A stretch of DNA of 64,000 nucleotides, taken from NCBI GenBank assembly GCA_037957365.1, contig JARHVA010005352.1, positions 1,063,501 through 1,127,500 of the forward strand, in the 5' to 3' direction. Shown here piece by piece: positions 36,850-47,880 of the stretch (position 1 is its first letter; each line of letters opens with the position of its first letter). The DNA comes from Torreya grandis. Taxonomy: Eukaryota; Streptophyta; Pinopsida; Cupressales; Taxaceae. The notes beneath the pieces were generated by a model. It was not told where the DNA came from, ran no database searches, and saw only the letters and a program-made list of their open reading frames with translations. Position numbers and translations under genes: made by a program.

Positions 36850-37650
36850 GGATACAGTGTGATCAAGAATTTTCCCTTCTATAACCCCAAAAATTAATTT
36901 CTTAGGATTGAGAGAAATGCCATTTTGTCAACATCATTCTAACACTTGTTGTAAATGATGCACATGATCAGGATGATGTTTGGAAATGACGGTCAAGTCA
37001 TCAAGATATACCATAATGAACTTCCCCATTTCATTTTTGAAGGCAAGATCCATTACTCTCTAGAAGGTGGCACTAGTATTGATCAAACCAAAAGGCATTC
37101 TGTGATATGAAAAGGTGCCCCAAGGTGTAGTGAAAGTGGTCTTATGTTAGTCTACTTCACCAACTTCCACTTGATTATACCTTAAAAAATCATCTAACAT
37201 TGATAACATCTCTGAGCCAGTTACTGTCTATAGTAGCTGATCCATGATGGGTAGGGGGTAGTTATCTTTTAAAGAGGATTGATTTAGATTTCTGAAATCA
37301 ACATAGAGGTGAATTTATCCATTCTCTTTTCTCACAGGGACTATGTTTGCAATCTAGGTGGAATGATAGATTGGAAAAATTATCCTCACATTTAACATTT
37401 TATGGATCTCAAAAAGAATAGTACATGATATCTCGGGGTTATACTACCTTTTTTTCTATTTATGAGGTAATGACCCAACCTTGAGAGGAATTTCTTGCCA
37501 AATTTCTTCAAGTCTGAGAGATTTTAGATCATCACAAAAGTATGCCAAAACATCAATGTAATGGCTAAGAAAATTAATGAATTTGAGTTTTTCATCAAGA
37601 GTGCAACAATTCCTGATGTTGACCATTTTGGGATTATCTTCTTTACTCAA
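36850..37650 (-). pseudogene. Element 2 reverse transcriptase
   Basis: The N-terminal arm (DEKLKFINFLSHYIDVLAYF) is followed by IHLYVDFRNLNQSSLKDNYP, LPIMDQLLQTVTGSEMLSML, DDFLRYNQVEVGEVD, HKTTFTTPWGTFSYHRMPFG, LINTSATFQRVMDLAF and the catalytic MVYLDDLTVISKHHPDHVHH. The YxDD box is intact (about 36984-37013). The order and spacing are those of Ty3/Gypsy RT. Stops are few and sit at expected Gln or Trp positions. The domain would copy the element RNA primed at 40826. Confidence 0.92.
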
Positions 37651-37995
37651 TTTATTTGATCAAAATCTTTGGAGGAACTTGAATCCATTGGTTACTTCTT
37701 GATAAAACTATCATGCTTATCAAATATATTTTCAAGAGAAACTAACCCTTTGGGAATTTTATTCCCTTTGAGTTAAAGGAACTCTTCACCAATTTTTAAA
37801 TTTGTTTCAGGAGTTGATTCCCATGGTGGAGATTCATTGTCTTCAAAATAAAGCTCCTTAAAGCTATCCATTTGTTCCAAAAAAGCAATGATTTTATTTT
37901 CCTCATTAAACACTTGCCAATGGTTGGCATTATTAGGTACACTTGGTCAAAATACCAATTCAATAGTGTACGTATGCCCTTTAAAAACTTGGTGA
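37450..37995 (-). pseudogene. Element 2 linker between extra RNase H and RT
   Basis: An acidic segment reads FKELYFEDNESPPWESTPET, then NLKIGEEFL, KIPKGLVSLENIFDKHDSFI and so on to the RT arm. Such acidic linkers with a PPW word precede RT in several plant Gypsy polyproteins. No catalytic motif is present. Confidence 0.6.
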
Positions 37996-38375
37996 GGAAC
38001 CATGAGAGTTGCAAAGATGGCCAAAGAATCTGCTCGATCATTGAATTATCGAGGCACCATAGAAATATTGAAAGCCTCAAAACATTCAAGGTAGTCCCAC
38101 ACCAAATTGTGATAATGTCACAATATTTCATTCTTGGTGTGATATAGGTTCCTCACTTGACAAATCACCAGTTCAACATCTCCTCAGTTATGAAAAAACT
38201 TAACATCTTTAGCTTGAGCAGCTTTCAATCTGAGCAACAAAGATTCATAATCGACAGTGTTGTTGGTATTGTTGAACTATAACTTATATGAATAGGGGAA
38301 AATATCTCCTTGCAGAGATATCAAAACAATTTCAGCTCTAGAACTGGTAGAAGAATTACTGCCATCAAATTTTAG
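37995..38375 (-). pseudogene. Element 2 extra (archaeal-type) RNase H, upstream of RT
   Basis: The minus strand reads LKFDGSNSSTSSRAEIVLIS, LQGDIFPYSYKL, NNTNNTVDYESLLLRLKAAQ, then GDVELVICQVRNLYHTKNE, and ends ISMVPR..NDRADSLAIFATL. These are the FDGS, TNN..EYEAL..GL, GD.ELV..Q and N..AD.LA blocks of the extra RNase H of Tat elements. The catalytic Asp, Glu and Asp are all present. The frame is nearly intact, with a few stops at expected Gln. It lies between protease and RT rather than between RNase H and integrase as in element 3. Confidence 0.8.
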
Positions 38376-38599
38376 AATCTAGACATCATTAGAATCTAAT
38401 CTCCTTTCAGACTTCTCTTCATTAGAGAGGGAAGATCATTTTTTATCTGAACTATGCTCCATTATTTCTTCTAACATCTTTCCTAAATTTTTTGGAATGT
38501 CACTTATAGAACTTTCATTTGATGAAATAGAAACATCTTTTGTGGACAGAAAATAGTTACTTATTCCTAAGGATTCAAATAGAATTTGAGCTTCAGGGG

Positions 38600-39240
38600 C
38601 TGATGTTTAGGTGACAATGTATTTTGACTCCTTCCTAGGAAGTAGCCTTTGCATGATGCCCTTGACAGGTATCCTCACCTCAAACAGGTCCATGTTTAAT
38701 TCTCCACCAACATCCTTGCAAAATTTTTGTCCAAGTAGAATGCCATAGGAAGCTAGAATGTTAGCCACGAAGACTATCAATTTAATCTTTTTTTTCTGGG
38801 AAATCCATGAATGCAAATTGGGCATCTTTGATCTATCCCAAAAGTGGCACTTGATTATTTTCCATGGAGAAATATCTCCCAAAAATTTTAGTCAGAGTGA
38901 GACCAAGAGAGTTTACTACCTTGGTGGGCATAACATTGTCAGAGGCTCCAAAGTCTATTATACAGTTGTTCAACTTATGACCATTAATCAAAAGGGAAAC
39001 ATAGAAAGGTTCTATTTTCCTATTGGAAATAGGAGGAGTAATGACAAGATTATTTTGGGTGGCTTTGTTCTTTGGGGGATCAAGAGTCACCTTTGAAATA
39101 TTTTTTCCTGTAGGGACAGTTTTGCTTTTGATGCATTCAACTAGCCTATCCAACTACTCAGGGTTGGCTTGTAAGTGTTCAAACCTATACATTTGGATCT
39201 TGGTCTTCCTAATATGGTCAATTATATCAAATGACTAAAA
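38600..39240 (-). pseudogene. Element 2 aspartic protease
   Basis: An open frame (39153-38833) carries FYVSLLINGHKLNNCIIDFG and ASDNVMPTKVVNSLGLTLTK. The active-site DSGAS.NVMP box reads DFGASDNVMP, so the Asp is kept and the usual Ser or Thr is Phe. Upstream is a typical gag-protease linker (RFEHLQANPE, LDRLVECIKSK). Downstream, the frame breaks near 38830 and then gives AQFAFMDFPEKKD and EVRIPVKGIMQRLLPRKESK before the extra RNase H. It would cleave the polyprotein. Confidence 0.8.
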
Positions 39241-40660
39241 ATAACTAGGAACAGAGGAAGGAAGTCCATCATTCTAGGTTTGGTTGGGTGTGGTACTGGT
39301 CTGAGAAATTGAAGTAGAAGGTCTAGGGTTGTTTGAGGTACTTACTTTTTTATTGATCATAGGGTTCTTTGATTAGAAAGGCAGTGAAGTCTCCTATTTA
39401 GAAATTGAAATTATTGGTCAAGATTCTTTCCCTATTTTCCCTTATCATCTTATTGAGTTGACTGGTTCTAGGACCTAGTAAAAATAGTGTATGATCTATG
39501 AAAAACTTCTCTCTTACTTCTAGCTTCATCCTGGTAATTTAGGAAACCAATGTTTTAGTCTCTAACTAATTCTTCTTCACCTTCTACAAAGAGATCAGTG
39601 TCATCTTCATCTTCTTGGTCTAACCATGATAACCAACTACTGAGTTAGCCAGTGCTACTTTAATGGCAAGGTTCCCCTATCGAGGAGGAAGATGATTTGG
39701 TTGCCCTTGATTCCTGGCATCATTTCCTTGATATGACTAGTTGGGAAATGTACTCCTTGGTATATCCTGATAAGGAGGGGTAGATATCCCTTGTGCCATT
39801 TACTTTTTTAGAGCTAGCAATTCATTTGTTAGCTTTTGTACTATAGGATCAGTGGTGCCTATAGAGAAATTTTTAGAAGATGAAGAAGATTTATTTCTAT
39901 TAGGATCTCTTCTTATCTTTCCTACCAAGATAAGATCATATTCAACCTCAGTGGCCAAAATATGAGCTGCAACAAGATCTATGTAGCTAGCCTGCCTCAA
40001 TAGGAAACTCACTTGAGGAAGCTGAGAATTGATAAAGAAACATTTAAGATTTTCTGGTGTCAGCTAAGCAATTATAGGAATCTTGTTCCTCAGCTTGTCA
40101 AATTTAGCAATGAAGTCTCGCATGGGTTCATGAGGCTCCTTCTTCATTTGTGTAAGTTGGGCTAATAGGGCATGTGCATCTTCTGTGGGTTTTAACCTAG
40201 CCTCAAACTTAGCCTTGAGAGTGTTCGAGTTAGTTATTATTTGTGCTTGCAGATGATAAAACTAGTCTGCAGTAGTGCCTTGTAATGTTTCTACAAACAA
40301 TCTGACCACTATATCTTCAAATTTAATGCCTATCACACTGCAAGCTATGCATAAAGTTGTAATATGCTCATCAGGATAAACTCTCCCATCACCATAGAAC
40401 TTGGGAAAATTCTTTCTTGAACTATGAGGTAGTTCATGTAAAGGTGGGGTTAGATTCAAAAGGCCAAAAGTGTTACCCTAAGGGCCTTGGATTTTCATGA
40501 TATGACAATTGAAATGAGGGACAATGAACCTCTGTAGGGTATGTATAGACAAAGATTTTCTAGTAGAGGAAAGAGAAGCTTCACCTAGTATTGGAGACCT
40601 AACGTTGGTAGGAGGAAAACTCTTGGTTCATTGAAGGAAAGATTGTGGAGGAGAAAGGTC
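39240..40660 (-). pseudogene. Element 2 gag
   Basis: Conserved blocks, reading down from about 40660, are HIMKIQGP..NTFGLLNLTP, RKNFPKFYGDGRVYPDEHIT, IKFEDIVVRLFVETLQGTTA, FYHLQAQIITN, FEARLKPTEDAHALLAQLTQ, KEPHEPMRDFIAKFDKLRNK, then LLRQASYIDLVAAHILATEV. This is the Gypsy retrotransposon gag capsid domain (PKF.GDG, E....LF...L...A..W/FY, E...L..F...F). A low-complexity Ser-rich tail follows. No clean CCHC knuckle is readable. Several stops are at Gln or Trp positions. Confidence 0.85.
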
Positions 40661-40809
40661 AAAATTATTTTGCTACACAAACTCAAACATAGGATCAACA
40701 ATACTTTGAGCTCTCTAGCTTTGTATACCATGGATCTGCCAGAGTGTAGAATGGAAAAGAACTGGAAATGCTTCAATTTGAAGCTTGAGGCTTCAAATTG
40801 TGCATTATT

Positions 40810-40826
40810 CCCTAGTGAAGTCACCA
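40810..40826 (-). other. Element 2 primer-binding site
   Basis: The minus strand reads TGGTGACTTCACTAGGG eight bases inside the 5' LTR, similar to the TGGCGACT..(A/G)CTGGGG sites of other plant Gypsy elements. The tRNA is not assigned. Confidence 0.6.
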
Positions 40827-40834
40827 AAAACTAT

Positions 40835-42668
40835 TGGGTGAATATTTTGTCATCAACTAACTAATGGGAAAATAGGTATATCAACCACAAAACAATGAGA
40901 TTTATATGGTAAAATAGGTGTGGTTATCATAGCATAATGAGATAAATCTATCCTCTCAGCAAGGGGAGGTTCCCTATAAACTATAATATACTAATATAAA
41001 CTGAAAATAAACTCAGGGGTGAAATCATACCATCCATCTCTCTTTTTTTAGAGATGATGTTCATAAAATAAAGGATAATTCTTGTGTAATTATTGAAAGG
41101 CATTTCTCTTCTTTCAAAAATGATGTTCAAAAAATAACATGAATTCTTCTTGGGTAGTAACTGGATCCATAAGAAACCCATGAAAGCACAAAGTCTTTCA
41201 TTATTTTTCTTACTAATTTAGGAGAAAGTAACACAGTAGTATGAAGTGCAGCATAAAGTCTCCATCAAAAACTACAATAGAATAAAAGATTATGAAAGAT
41301 AAGGGGAGCTCAAAGTCTCTCCAATATCTTGAAACATAAAACACATAGACTAAATATAATTATGGCATCACAAAGTCTCCCACAGTCAACTTTAGGACAT
41401 CTTTCAGATTATTTCCACTTGTTCTACTAATTTGATTAAGTGGACAATAATGTATTTAGGAAAAATACATAAGAATGGTTTTCTAGATAACACAAGCTAT
41501 TTCAACACAAATTCTAAAAGGTCACTTGCTTTCTCATTCTCTTGATAAAATATGATTAATAGTCTGAGCTCAAAGTCTCAGGAATGCCTTTCAATTTGGG
41601 CAGAGTTTTACTTCTAATAATTGAGAGATCTCTTTTCTACAAACTGAGAGATTACAATATATAACATCCAAAGAAAGACTTGGGTATTTGTTTTCATGAA
41701 ATGGCCCATGCTGCATTGAATGCATTAGAAATTCTATGAAGAAGCCACGCTGGAATAGGTCATCAGCCTTAACTTTTGGCATTCTAAATCATCTCAAATG
41801 TCTCCTTTGAAGCATGGGTTGCCTGGTCTTCTTTATGATGTTTACACAACTGTCCATTCACCTTCACTCAATGAAGAAAAATAGGCCACGCCATTGAATG
41901 TTTGCACTCTCTGTGGTCCATCTGGCAGATTGCTCCACCTACTAGAATAACTCTTCTATAGATATTTTTGGATTTTTTGTATCGTTCCCTCTTTCCTTGC
42001 TACATTTTGTCTCTTCCTAGTGATCTAAGCTCTTAGCTCTATCTTCTCACCTTCTACTTGCTTCTTTGGTTCCTTCCTTGGCTAGTCACTGAGTTTGTTC
42101 TCAGGTTTGCATTATTCAAAAATCAATGGTTATTTCATTACCCTAAATTTGATGTCTACAAGGACATCATGGGTCACTTTGAACCACTTTGAACCTTTTA
42201 GAGTTCAATGGTTCAAAGTTCAATGGTTCGGTAGTTTGGCAGTTCAATGTTTTGTAAAGAGCCGCATTCACTTAGTCTTCTTTAGGAGTTCAATGTGTCA
42301 TTGAACTAATTATTTGCACCATTTAGTTGAACCCTTTTCTAAAACCTTCTACTTGAACTATTCACTTGAACCTTTTGCTTGAACCTTGAACTCTTTGAAA
42401 CTTTGAACTCTTTGAATCTTTGAACTCTTTGAACCTTTGAACTCTTTGAACCTTTCAAAGGTGGAGTTTAATGGTTCAATAGTTCAATGGTTCATGCCAT
42501 ATCATCGAACCCCACCATTGAACCTGTGATTTCCTTAGCTAAAAAGGCTTGTGTGATTGAATAACTTGTCTGCTCAGAACATTTGAGAAAGAAATAGACT
42601 ATTTTGGCCTGTAGGATCGAAATGGTCAACATGTTGTCCACAAAAACAAGTGACAAATTTTGGGAACA
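40835..42668 (-). repeat. Element 2 5' LTR
   Basis: It is the partner of 32881-34699, with TGGGTGAATATTTTGTC at the left edge and TTTTGGGAACA at the right. No coding region is seen. It includes the inverted GGTTCAA/TTGAACC cluster at 42180-42500. Confidence 0.9.
42180..42500. repeat. GGTTCAA / TTGAACC repeat cluster in element 2 5' LTR
   Basis: GGTTCAA-type words at about 42208-42248 and 42472-42493 bracket a tandem run of TTTGAACTC/TTTGAACC units at about 42380-42458. It is cleaner than the copy in the other LTR. Confidence 0.8.
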
Positions 42669-43590
42669 ATAGTTTTTAAGGTGAATTCTTATACACCTTA
42701 AAAAATCAAATAGGAGAATAAAGTAAAGATCTTTTAATTAATTATTTGGTTACCATGCCTCCTTACATGGAGTAAGATCAAGAAAATATGGCATAATATT
42801 TGGCTAGTATACCATAGGTTGTGGAAAATGTCTAACATCAACCATATTATAGTATAATGCCATCAATCCATGATGTAAGAGCTCAGTCTCTAACAGATTT
42901 TCCCCATGACAATTTTCAATGTCTACCAAGAGGGCCTTATAATATGTCTTATTAGAGCAATGCACATGCCTCTTATACTAACCCTAATGACATTGTACAA
43001 ATTTTGTATCAAGATTTTTTTGTGTGTCACATAAAGAGGCCTCAGAGAGGACCACTTTATTCAAATGTAGATAGTATACCTAACATATCAAAATGTAACA
43101 TGTAACTTTAACAATATATCTATGTCAAATATACCTCTTATTTAGTCACTCCCTTCAAAAAGAGTTTTATTTGAGTTGACAAGTTAGGAAAATTAGGGTT
43201 TTGACCCAGTTACACAAAAAACTTTAGCAAAAAACATGTTCAATACCCCAACCATCAAGGAATTGTCTTCTACTTCTATTCAAAATAGTGAACAAAACAT
43301 AGTGGATAATACATAAGTAACATCTAATTTAGACCAAAATGGCATTAGCACACAAATGAATAGTCAATAACAAAATGTTCCTTTGACTAAGACCATTAGT
43401 GGTTTTCACACTTAGGCAGTAGGAGTTTCTACTTCCCAACCCTAGCCAACTACCTTTGATCCTTAACCAACTACTTCTTCTATCACCCAACAATATGGAT
43501 TAAGTAGTAAGCCGATGACCAGTGCCATACCAAAATAGAATGTGCAAAATATTACTCCACCCCAATAGGTGAGGACTAACATTTTGTAGA
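42669..43590 (+). pseudogene. Element 3 gag, middle part (before element 4)
   Basis: A frame rich in Pro, Tyr, Gln and Asn reads MPPYMEQDQENMAQYLASIP if stops at Gln positions are read through. It continues with SIHDVRAQSLTDFPHDNFQC and later MTSAIPK, NVQNITPP. Nearly every stop is TAA or TAG where CAA or CAG fits the local composition. The region ends at the TG of the element 4 LTR. The wording NVQNITPPQ..VRTNIL recurs just past element 4 as NILPPQ.WATNVL, so gag had an internal repeat or was locally duplicated. Confidence 0.6.
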
Positions 43591-43929
43591 TGCTAAATTT
43601 ATACACCTTGTATTAATATTATGTATCATTATGTCATAATTCCCCCATGCGTAATTATTTTTATAATTACATTTTGGCATCTTTTTTCCTTTATCACCTG
43701 GGTTAATAAGTTAATTACTATGGTTAAATAGTAATTATCTCTTTTATTTTACCCTTAAAACCATAAAATCTAAACAATCAAATAAAACAAAAACATAATA
43801 AACCTCCCAACAAGCTTATTCCTTAGTTAAAACAAACCAAACAGACTCGAAGGTCATTTTAACCCTCTTTTACCCCATGCCAACCCATTGGAACAACATT
43901 TCATTTGACTCCACCCATTCTAGTTAATT

Positions 43930-44640
43930 TTAAATCAATATTTCAAGATCAATGTTGATCGATTAGGATCGATGTTAATCCATAAATTCACAACAAACCT
44001 CCATTGCTCAAGAGGATGGTGACAATGCTTTTAACTTTGAAACTCAGCTAAAATCTCATTATAGTTTACATATAGACATTATGAAAGCTTTGTTATCTTG
44101 TAGAATCTCCACTTAAGGAATCATCAAGGGGATTTTGTGAAGATTCTTTCCTCATTCTATCAAGTTTATTTTCAATCAAAAAGGTTAATGTTGTAATTTA
44201 TTTTGTTCAATTTCTCATGTCTATCATATTTTGTGTCTGATTGTCATTATTTGACATTTAGTTTTATCTATTTTATTAGTTTTCTAGGTTGGTATTATAA
44301 TCTAATCAATATTTAATTTTCTTACACATAATCAATATAAATTCATCTAAATTGACGTTGATCATGTTAGATTAGCCTCAATCCCTGTCAATTTAATTAA
44401 AGTAGTTTTAAATATCTCATTTAACTCTTGAATCTCTATCAAAATTGTTTGATGTCTGTAAACCTCTATTTTTGTCTCTTTTCCATTCTATTTTAATCAT
44501 TTTATCAAAAATACAAAGTGTTATTATATTCCAATTTACTATTTAATAGTGTTTCACAAAATTGATGTTGATTCATCTAAATCAACATCCATCTTATAAA
44601 GTCAACATCGATCCTATAAGATCGACATCGATCCCTATTA
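43930..44640. repeat. ATCGATGTTGATC-type short repeats in the element 4 5' LTR
   Basis: The words GATCAATGTTGATC (43949), GATCGATGTTAATCC (43969), GACGTTGATC (44353) and a tight run at 44560-44632 (TGATGTTGATT, ATCAACATCCATCTTATAAAG, TCAACATCGATCCTATAAG, ATCGACATCGATCC) share one core. The run at 44560-44632 has a period of about 19-21 bp and can fold back on itself. The same words appear in the other LTR and beside the antisense ORF at 52860-53430. Confidence 0.7.
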
Positions 44641-44654
44641 AATCTTTAAAACAT

Positions 44655-44663
44655 TATATAAAA
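44655..44663 (+). promoter_or_regulatory. TATA box candidate, element 4 5' LTR
   Basis: TATATAAAA is preserved at the same relative place in both LTRs (44655 and 55154), about 1063 bases from the LTR start. This is consistent with a long U3 and transcription start near 44685. Confidence 0.5.
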
Positions 44664-44703
44664 TCTACAATCTATTTTCTAAAAATAATGGATGTTCATG
44701 TTG

Positions 44704-44940
44704 ATGACCTTTCCTAGTTTCGTGCATGATTCAATTATCATATTTTATCTTCCCATAGTCCCTTAACCTCTCTTTGTGGATTAGAGTGATATAGCTTTTG
44801 AGCTAGGACTTTGTCTTGTGATTTTTGTACATGACTTCACCTATATTGATGAGCTATTGGTTGTGATTCAAGAAGACATAAACATTGATAATAAATTATG
44901 GGATGCATATTTTGATCATATAAATATTTTTATTAATTAA
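44704..44940 (+). pseudogene. LTR-resident 78-codon ORF, copy with two stops
   Basis: Same length as the open copy at 55203-55439, with no indel between the two. The only interruptions are TAA and TAG where the other copy has CAA and CAG. The C-terminal part reads FELGLCLVIFVHDFTYIDEL and ends DHINIFIN. It matches no family I know. The start is 49 bases past the TATA box, so in the element RNA it would be the first frame of the leader. Confidence 0.45.
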
Positions 44941-45293
44941 TCATCTTTGACGTTGTCTACTTCTATCCATATCTATTTTTGTAATTTCATGTTTAAGAAC
45001 AAACTTGAATGTTTAAACATGGGTTGACATCTATTTGAGAAAGCGTACCACTTCTTGGGACTGGTTTATACTAGGTAATGCATCTATCTATCTATTAATC
45101 AATTCTTATCTAAGTGTGGTGAATTTCAAGTCATTCCTCCCCAGCCAATGATGAGTTCTCAAAATCAATCTTGATCAATGGTGTGTAACCAACCATCCAT
45201 ATCTTTAGGTAATCATAAACCTTGCTTATACTTTATTTTTAGTATTTAATTAGATCACATTCAAGAAATGAAAAATAAAATACTAAAACATTA

Positions 45294-45311
45294 TGGCATG
45301 CCCAGTGGGAC
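45294..45311 (+). other. Element 4 primer-binding site
   Basis: TGGCATGCCCAGTGGGAC begins three bases after the CA end of the 5' LTR. It is related to the element 1 site (13 of 18 positions). The primer tRNA is not assigned. Confidence 0.7.
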
Positions 45312-46070
45312 TCGGTAAGGTCTTATTTTATTTATTACAAATTCATTATTTAATTTAAAATCTCTTCTCCCTTTATTTATTTGTTGCATTCATTCAAAAA
45401 AATCTAGACTTTACATTTTATTTCCTCTTAAAATTTAAAATAAATTGCATCCATTTTCCTTTCTTAAGTTCTTTCACATCAAATAATCTAGGTATTAATC
45501 TATCATAGTCATCAATTTATCCACATGCAAATCAAATCACTATCATAATTAACACATCTAAACACTTGACATAAGGAAAATGATGGGGATTTGATCACTC
45601 CTTGTGACCTTTTTTTGGTGATCCTAATTGGATTTCATCACTAAGAGGACCAACTCAGTTCTTTGGTTGAGTATAATCTCTTCACCATTGATACGCCATT
45701 GGCTAAGCACCCACACTGGCTATGGGATTGTGAAGTGAGGGGAACAAGCCCCAAGTACCAGGCCATGTATCAATACCAGTGTAGACTTCTTTGAGCACTA
45801 AAACAAACTACCTAAAACCATCCTTACATTGAAATTTATTAGGACCTTTGTTATCCATTTCTTTTCTTCCTTCTTTCACATCTTAAAAGTTAAAAAAGTG
45901 ATAAAAAAACTTATTTATAATGACTTCTAGTGTGTTTATCTTTCATTCATAATTAAAATGAGATAATTCAAAAAGAATTTTTTGTTTTATTTATTTGTCT
46001 TATCTTTGATTCTATTTTTTATTTCATGGTGTTGAATTGATAACAATAAAAAAATGAGAATCTACGGAGG
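45312..46070 (+). other. Element 4 untranslated leader
   Basis: No frame is readable between the primer site and the start of gag-like sequence. Confidence 0.5.
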
Positions 46071-46074
46071 GTGT

Positions 46075-47880
46075 TACATCTTCTCCTATGGATCATACAC
46101 CTAGTTTTGCTTCTTCCCCTAAATCCTTTGAAAATTTGGTGTTTCCACAATATTATCCTCAAAGAGATCCTTCCTTTTTGGAAATACTAGATAATAATCC
46201 TATTGTTCTTAATCATTATTTGAATAGTTGATTAGTACATATTTCTCCTCCCTCCCATTCCCAAAACTCTCTACATAGGTTTGGGATACCTTTCAAGGGA
46301 ACTGAGAGAATTGGAGAATTTACCATAGCCATGGTAAAATTTTCCACTATATCTCCTCCACCTAGCTTTAATGCTCAAATTTTACAACCTTTAGAGAACC
46401 AACCATTCATGGTATCTACTAGTTCTTCAACCATTACTTAGGTCTAAAATACTACTCTACCTATATCCACCATACCTTCACAAACATTAGTAGGGTCAAT
46501 TAAAATAAATCTCCCTCTCATTAGAAAAAATTTAGCACATAGCTCACAACAAATCTCATGCATTCAACCTTCCCAAAATTATGTTTCCTCAGTGACCCAG
46601 CATGTAGCCTCATCACAACCAACCATAGTTGCTCAATTATAGTCCTTTCCATAACATAAGGTTCTATTACAAATCCCTCAATACATGGTGACATCTTAGC
46701 TTATTATGTCTATGATAGCAAGATATTTTACCTCATAGCCCATATCCATCACATTACCAAATTATCAACCCCCTCAAAAAAATGTCTTAGGAGGTGTGCC
46801 TCAGATTAATACTTAGATAGACCTCATGAACATCTTTATGAATAGTATGGCTAATTTGGAAGCCTATACCTCTAGCATAACAATATGCTCACATATGAGT
46901 AAATTTTTAATGAGCCAATCCATCCCTCTATCCCTATTTGACCATACCCCTCACAGTGGGAACTTCTTAAATTCACTAAAGTTTAGAATAAAGAAGATCC
47001 CTAGTAGCATCTTAGATCCTTTTGAAATGCATGTTATCTTATAGCACATTATGATTCCCTCTTAATTAGGAATTTTCCCATATCATGGTAGGATATGATT
47101 GGATTGGTATAATTCCATTCCTTAGTATTCCCTCTTTTCCTTTGGATAGTTGACCCAATTTTTTTGGAACACTTCTCAATTAATATTGCTCAAAAAGTGA
47201 CTATCATTGATCTTTATGATATTAGATAGTTTTAGGATGAATCCCTATAAGACTTTGTATCTTGATTTCATAACTTAATTAACCAACTAAATTTTCCCTT
47301 GCCACAAATAAAATTAATTAAATTGTTTTCACATTCTTGTGCAAAACATATATCATCCATATTACAAATTAAAACTTTTAAGATATTTGATGAAGCCTTT
47401 ACCATGGCCCATAAGCTTGAACTCTATGGCATTGTAGAGGGAAATTTAAAGTTTCATAATAAGAACTTTCAGTTTGACCCATCCAAGAGCAATAGCAATA
47501 ACCTTAAACCAAAAGGGGTTGCAAATGCAATCACTATAAAAACTTCTTCCCCTCTAGCATCTAAATAATCTAGAGATTCTACCTCATAGACATAATAACC
47601 TAGGGTTCTTACTCATTTTCCATCTAAGAGCTTACCCCCTAAGAAATATAACCCTATAAGAGAAACTCATGCTTTGGTATTAGATAAACTCCTTAAGAAA
47701 ATGTCATTGAACTCCCTCTAATTAGACTAGTCGATGATATGTGTCCTGAACCCACTTGGTAAAAAGAAAATGATTTTTGTAGTTGCCAAAACATAATAAT
47801 ACATGACATAGAGAAGTTATAATCCTTCAAATGATTAGTACAAAACATTATTGACAAGGGGGACCTTTAATTGGACAATC
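46075..47880 (+). pseudogene. Element 4 gag
   Basis: The N-terminal half is rich in Pro, Ser, Gln and Asn (for example SPKSFENLVFPQYYPQRDPS and GIPFKGTERIGEFTIAMVKF). The capsid region follows (MNIFMNSMANLEAYTS, CAKHISSILQIKTFKIFDEA, FTMAHKLELYGIVEGN). Near 47640-47870 is the nucleocapsid-like segment: ALVLDKLLKK, then FCSCQNIIIHDIEKL and LVQNIIDKGDL. These match the F(C).(Y)H...GHDTE.C..(F/L)K..(V/I)Q.LID.G block of Tat gags, with the Cys residues mostly lost. Frame changes occur near 47050-47300 and after 47570. Confidence 0.7.

Larger units (their letters stand above)
32881..42668 (-). mobile_element. Element 2: complete-length Ty3/Gypsy element with two RNase H domains
   Basis: Paired LTRs of about 1.8 kb flank a minus-strand gag-pol region with gag, protease, an extra RNase H, RT, RNase H and integrase. 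Minus-strand LTR ends are TGTTCCC and TTCACCCA. A primer site follows the 5' (right) LTR. The LTRs differ at roughly one base in ten over the first 200 bp by eye, so insertion is old but later than element 1. I cannot see a convincing 5-bp target duplication (TGTGT on the left, ATAGT on the right). It is inserted near the start of element 3 gag. Confidence 0.9.
43591..45290 (+). repeat. Element 4 5' LTR
   Basis: TG...CA, 1700 bp, partner of 54092-55787. Differences over the first 200 bp are roughly one in twelve by eye plus a few small indels. It contains a cluster of ATCGATGTTGATC-like words (43940-44640), a conserved TATA box and a 78-codon frame after it. Confidence 0.92.

Noticed and set aside
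37872..39238. Plus-strand ORFs of 71-112 codons
   Set aside because: They lie antisense to the protease, extra RNase H and linker of element 2, whose motifs are clear on the minus strand.
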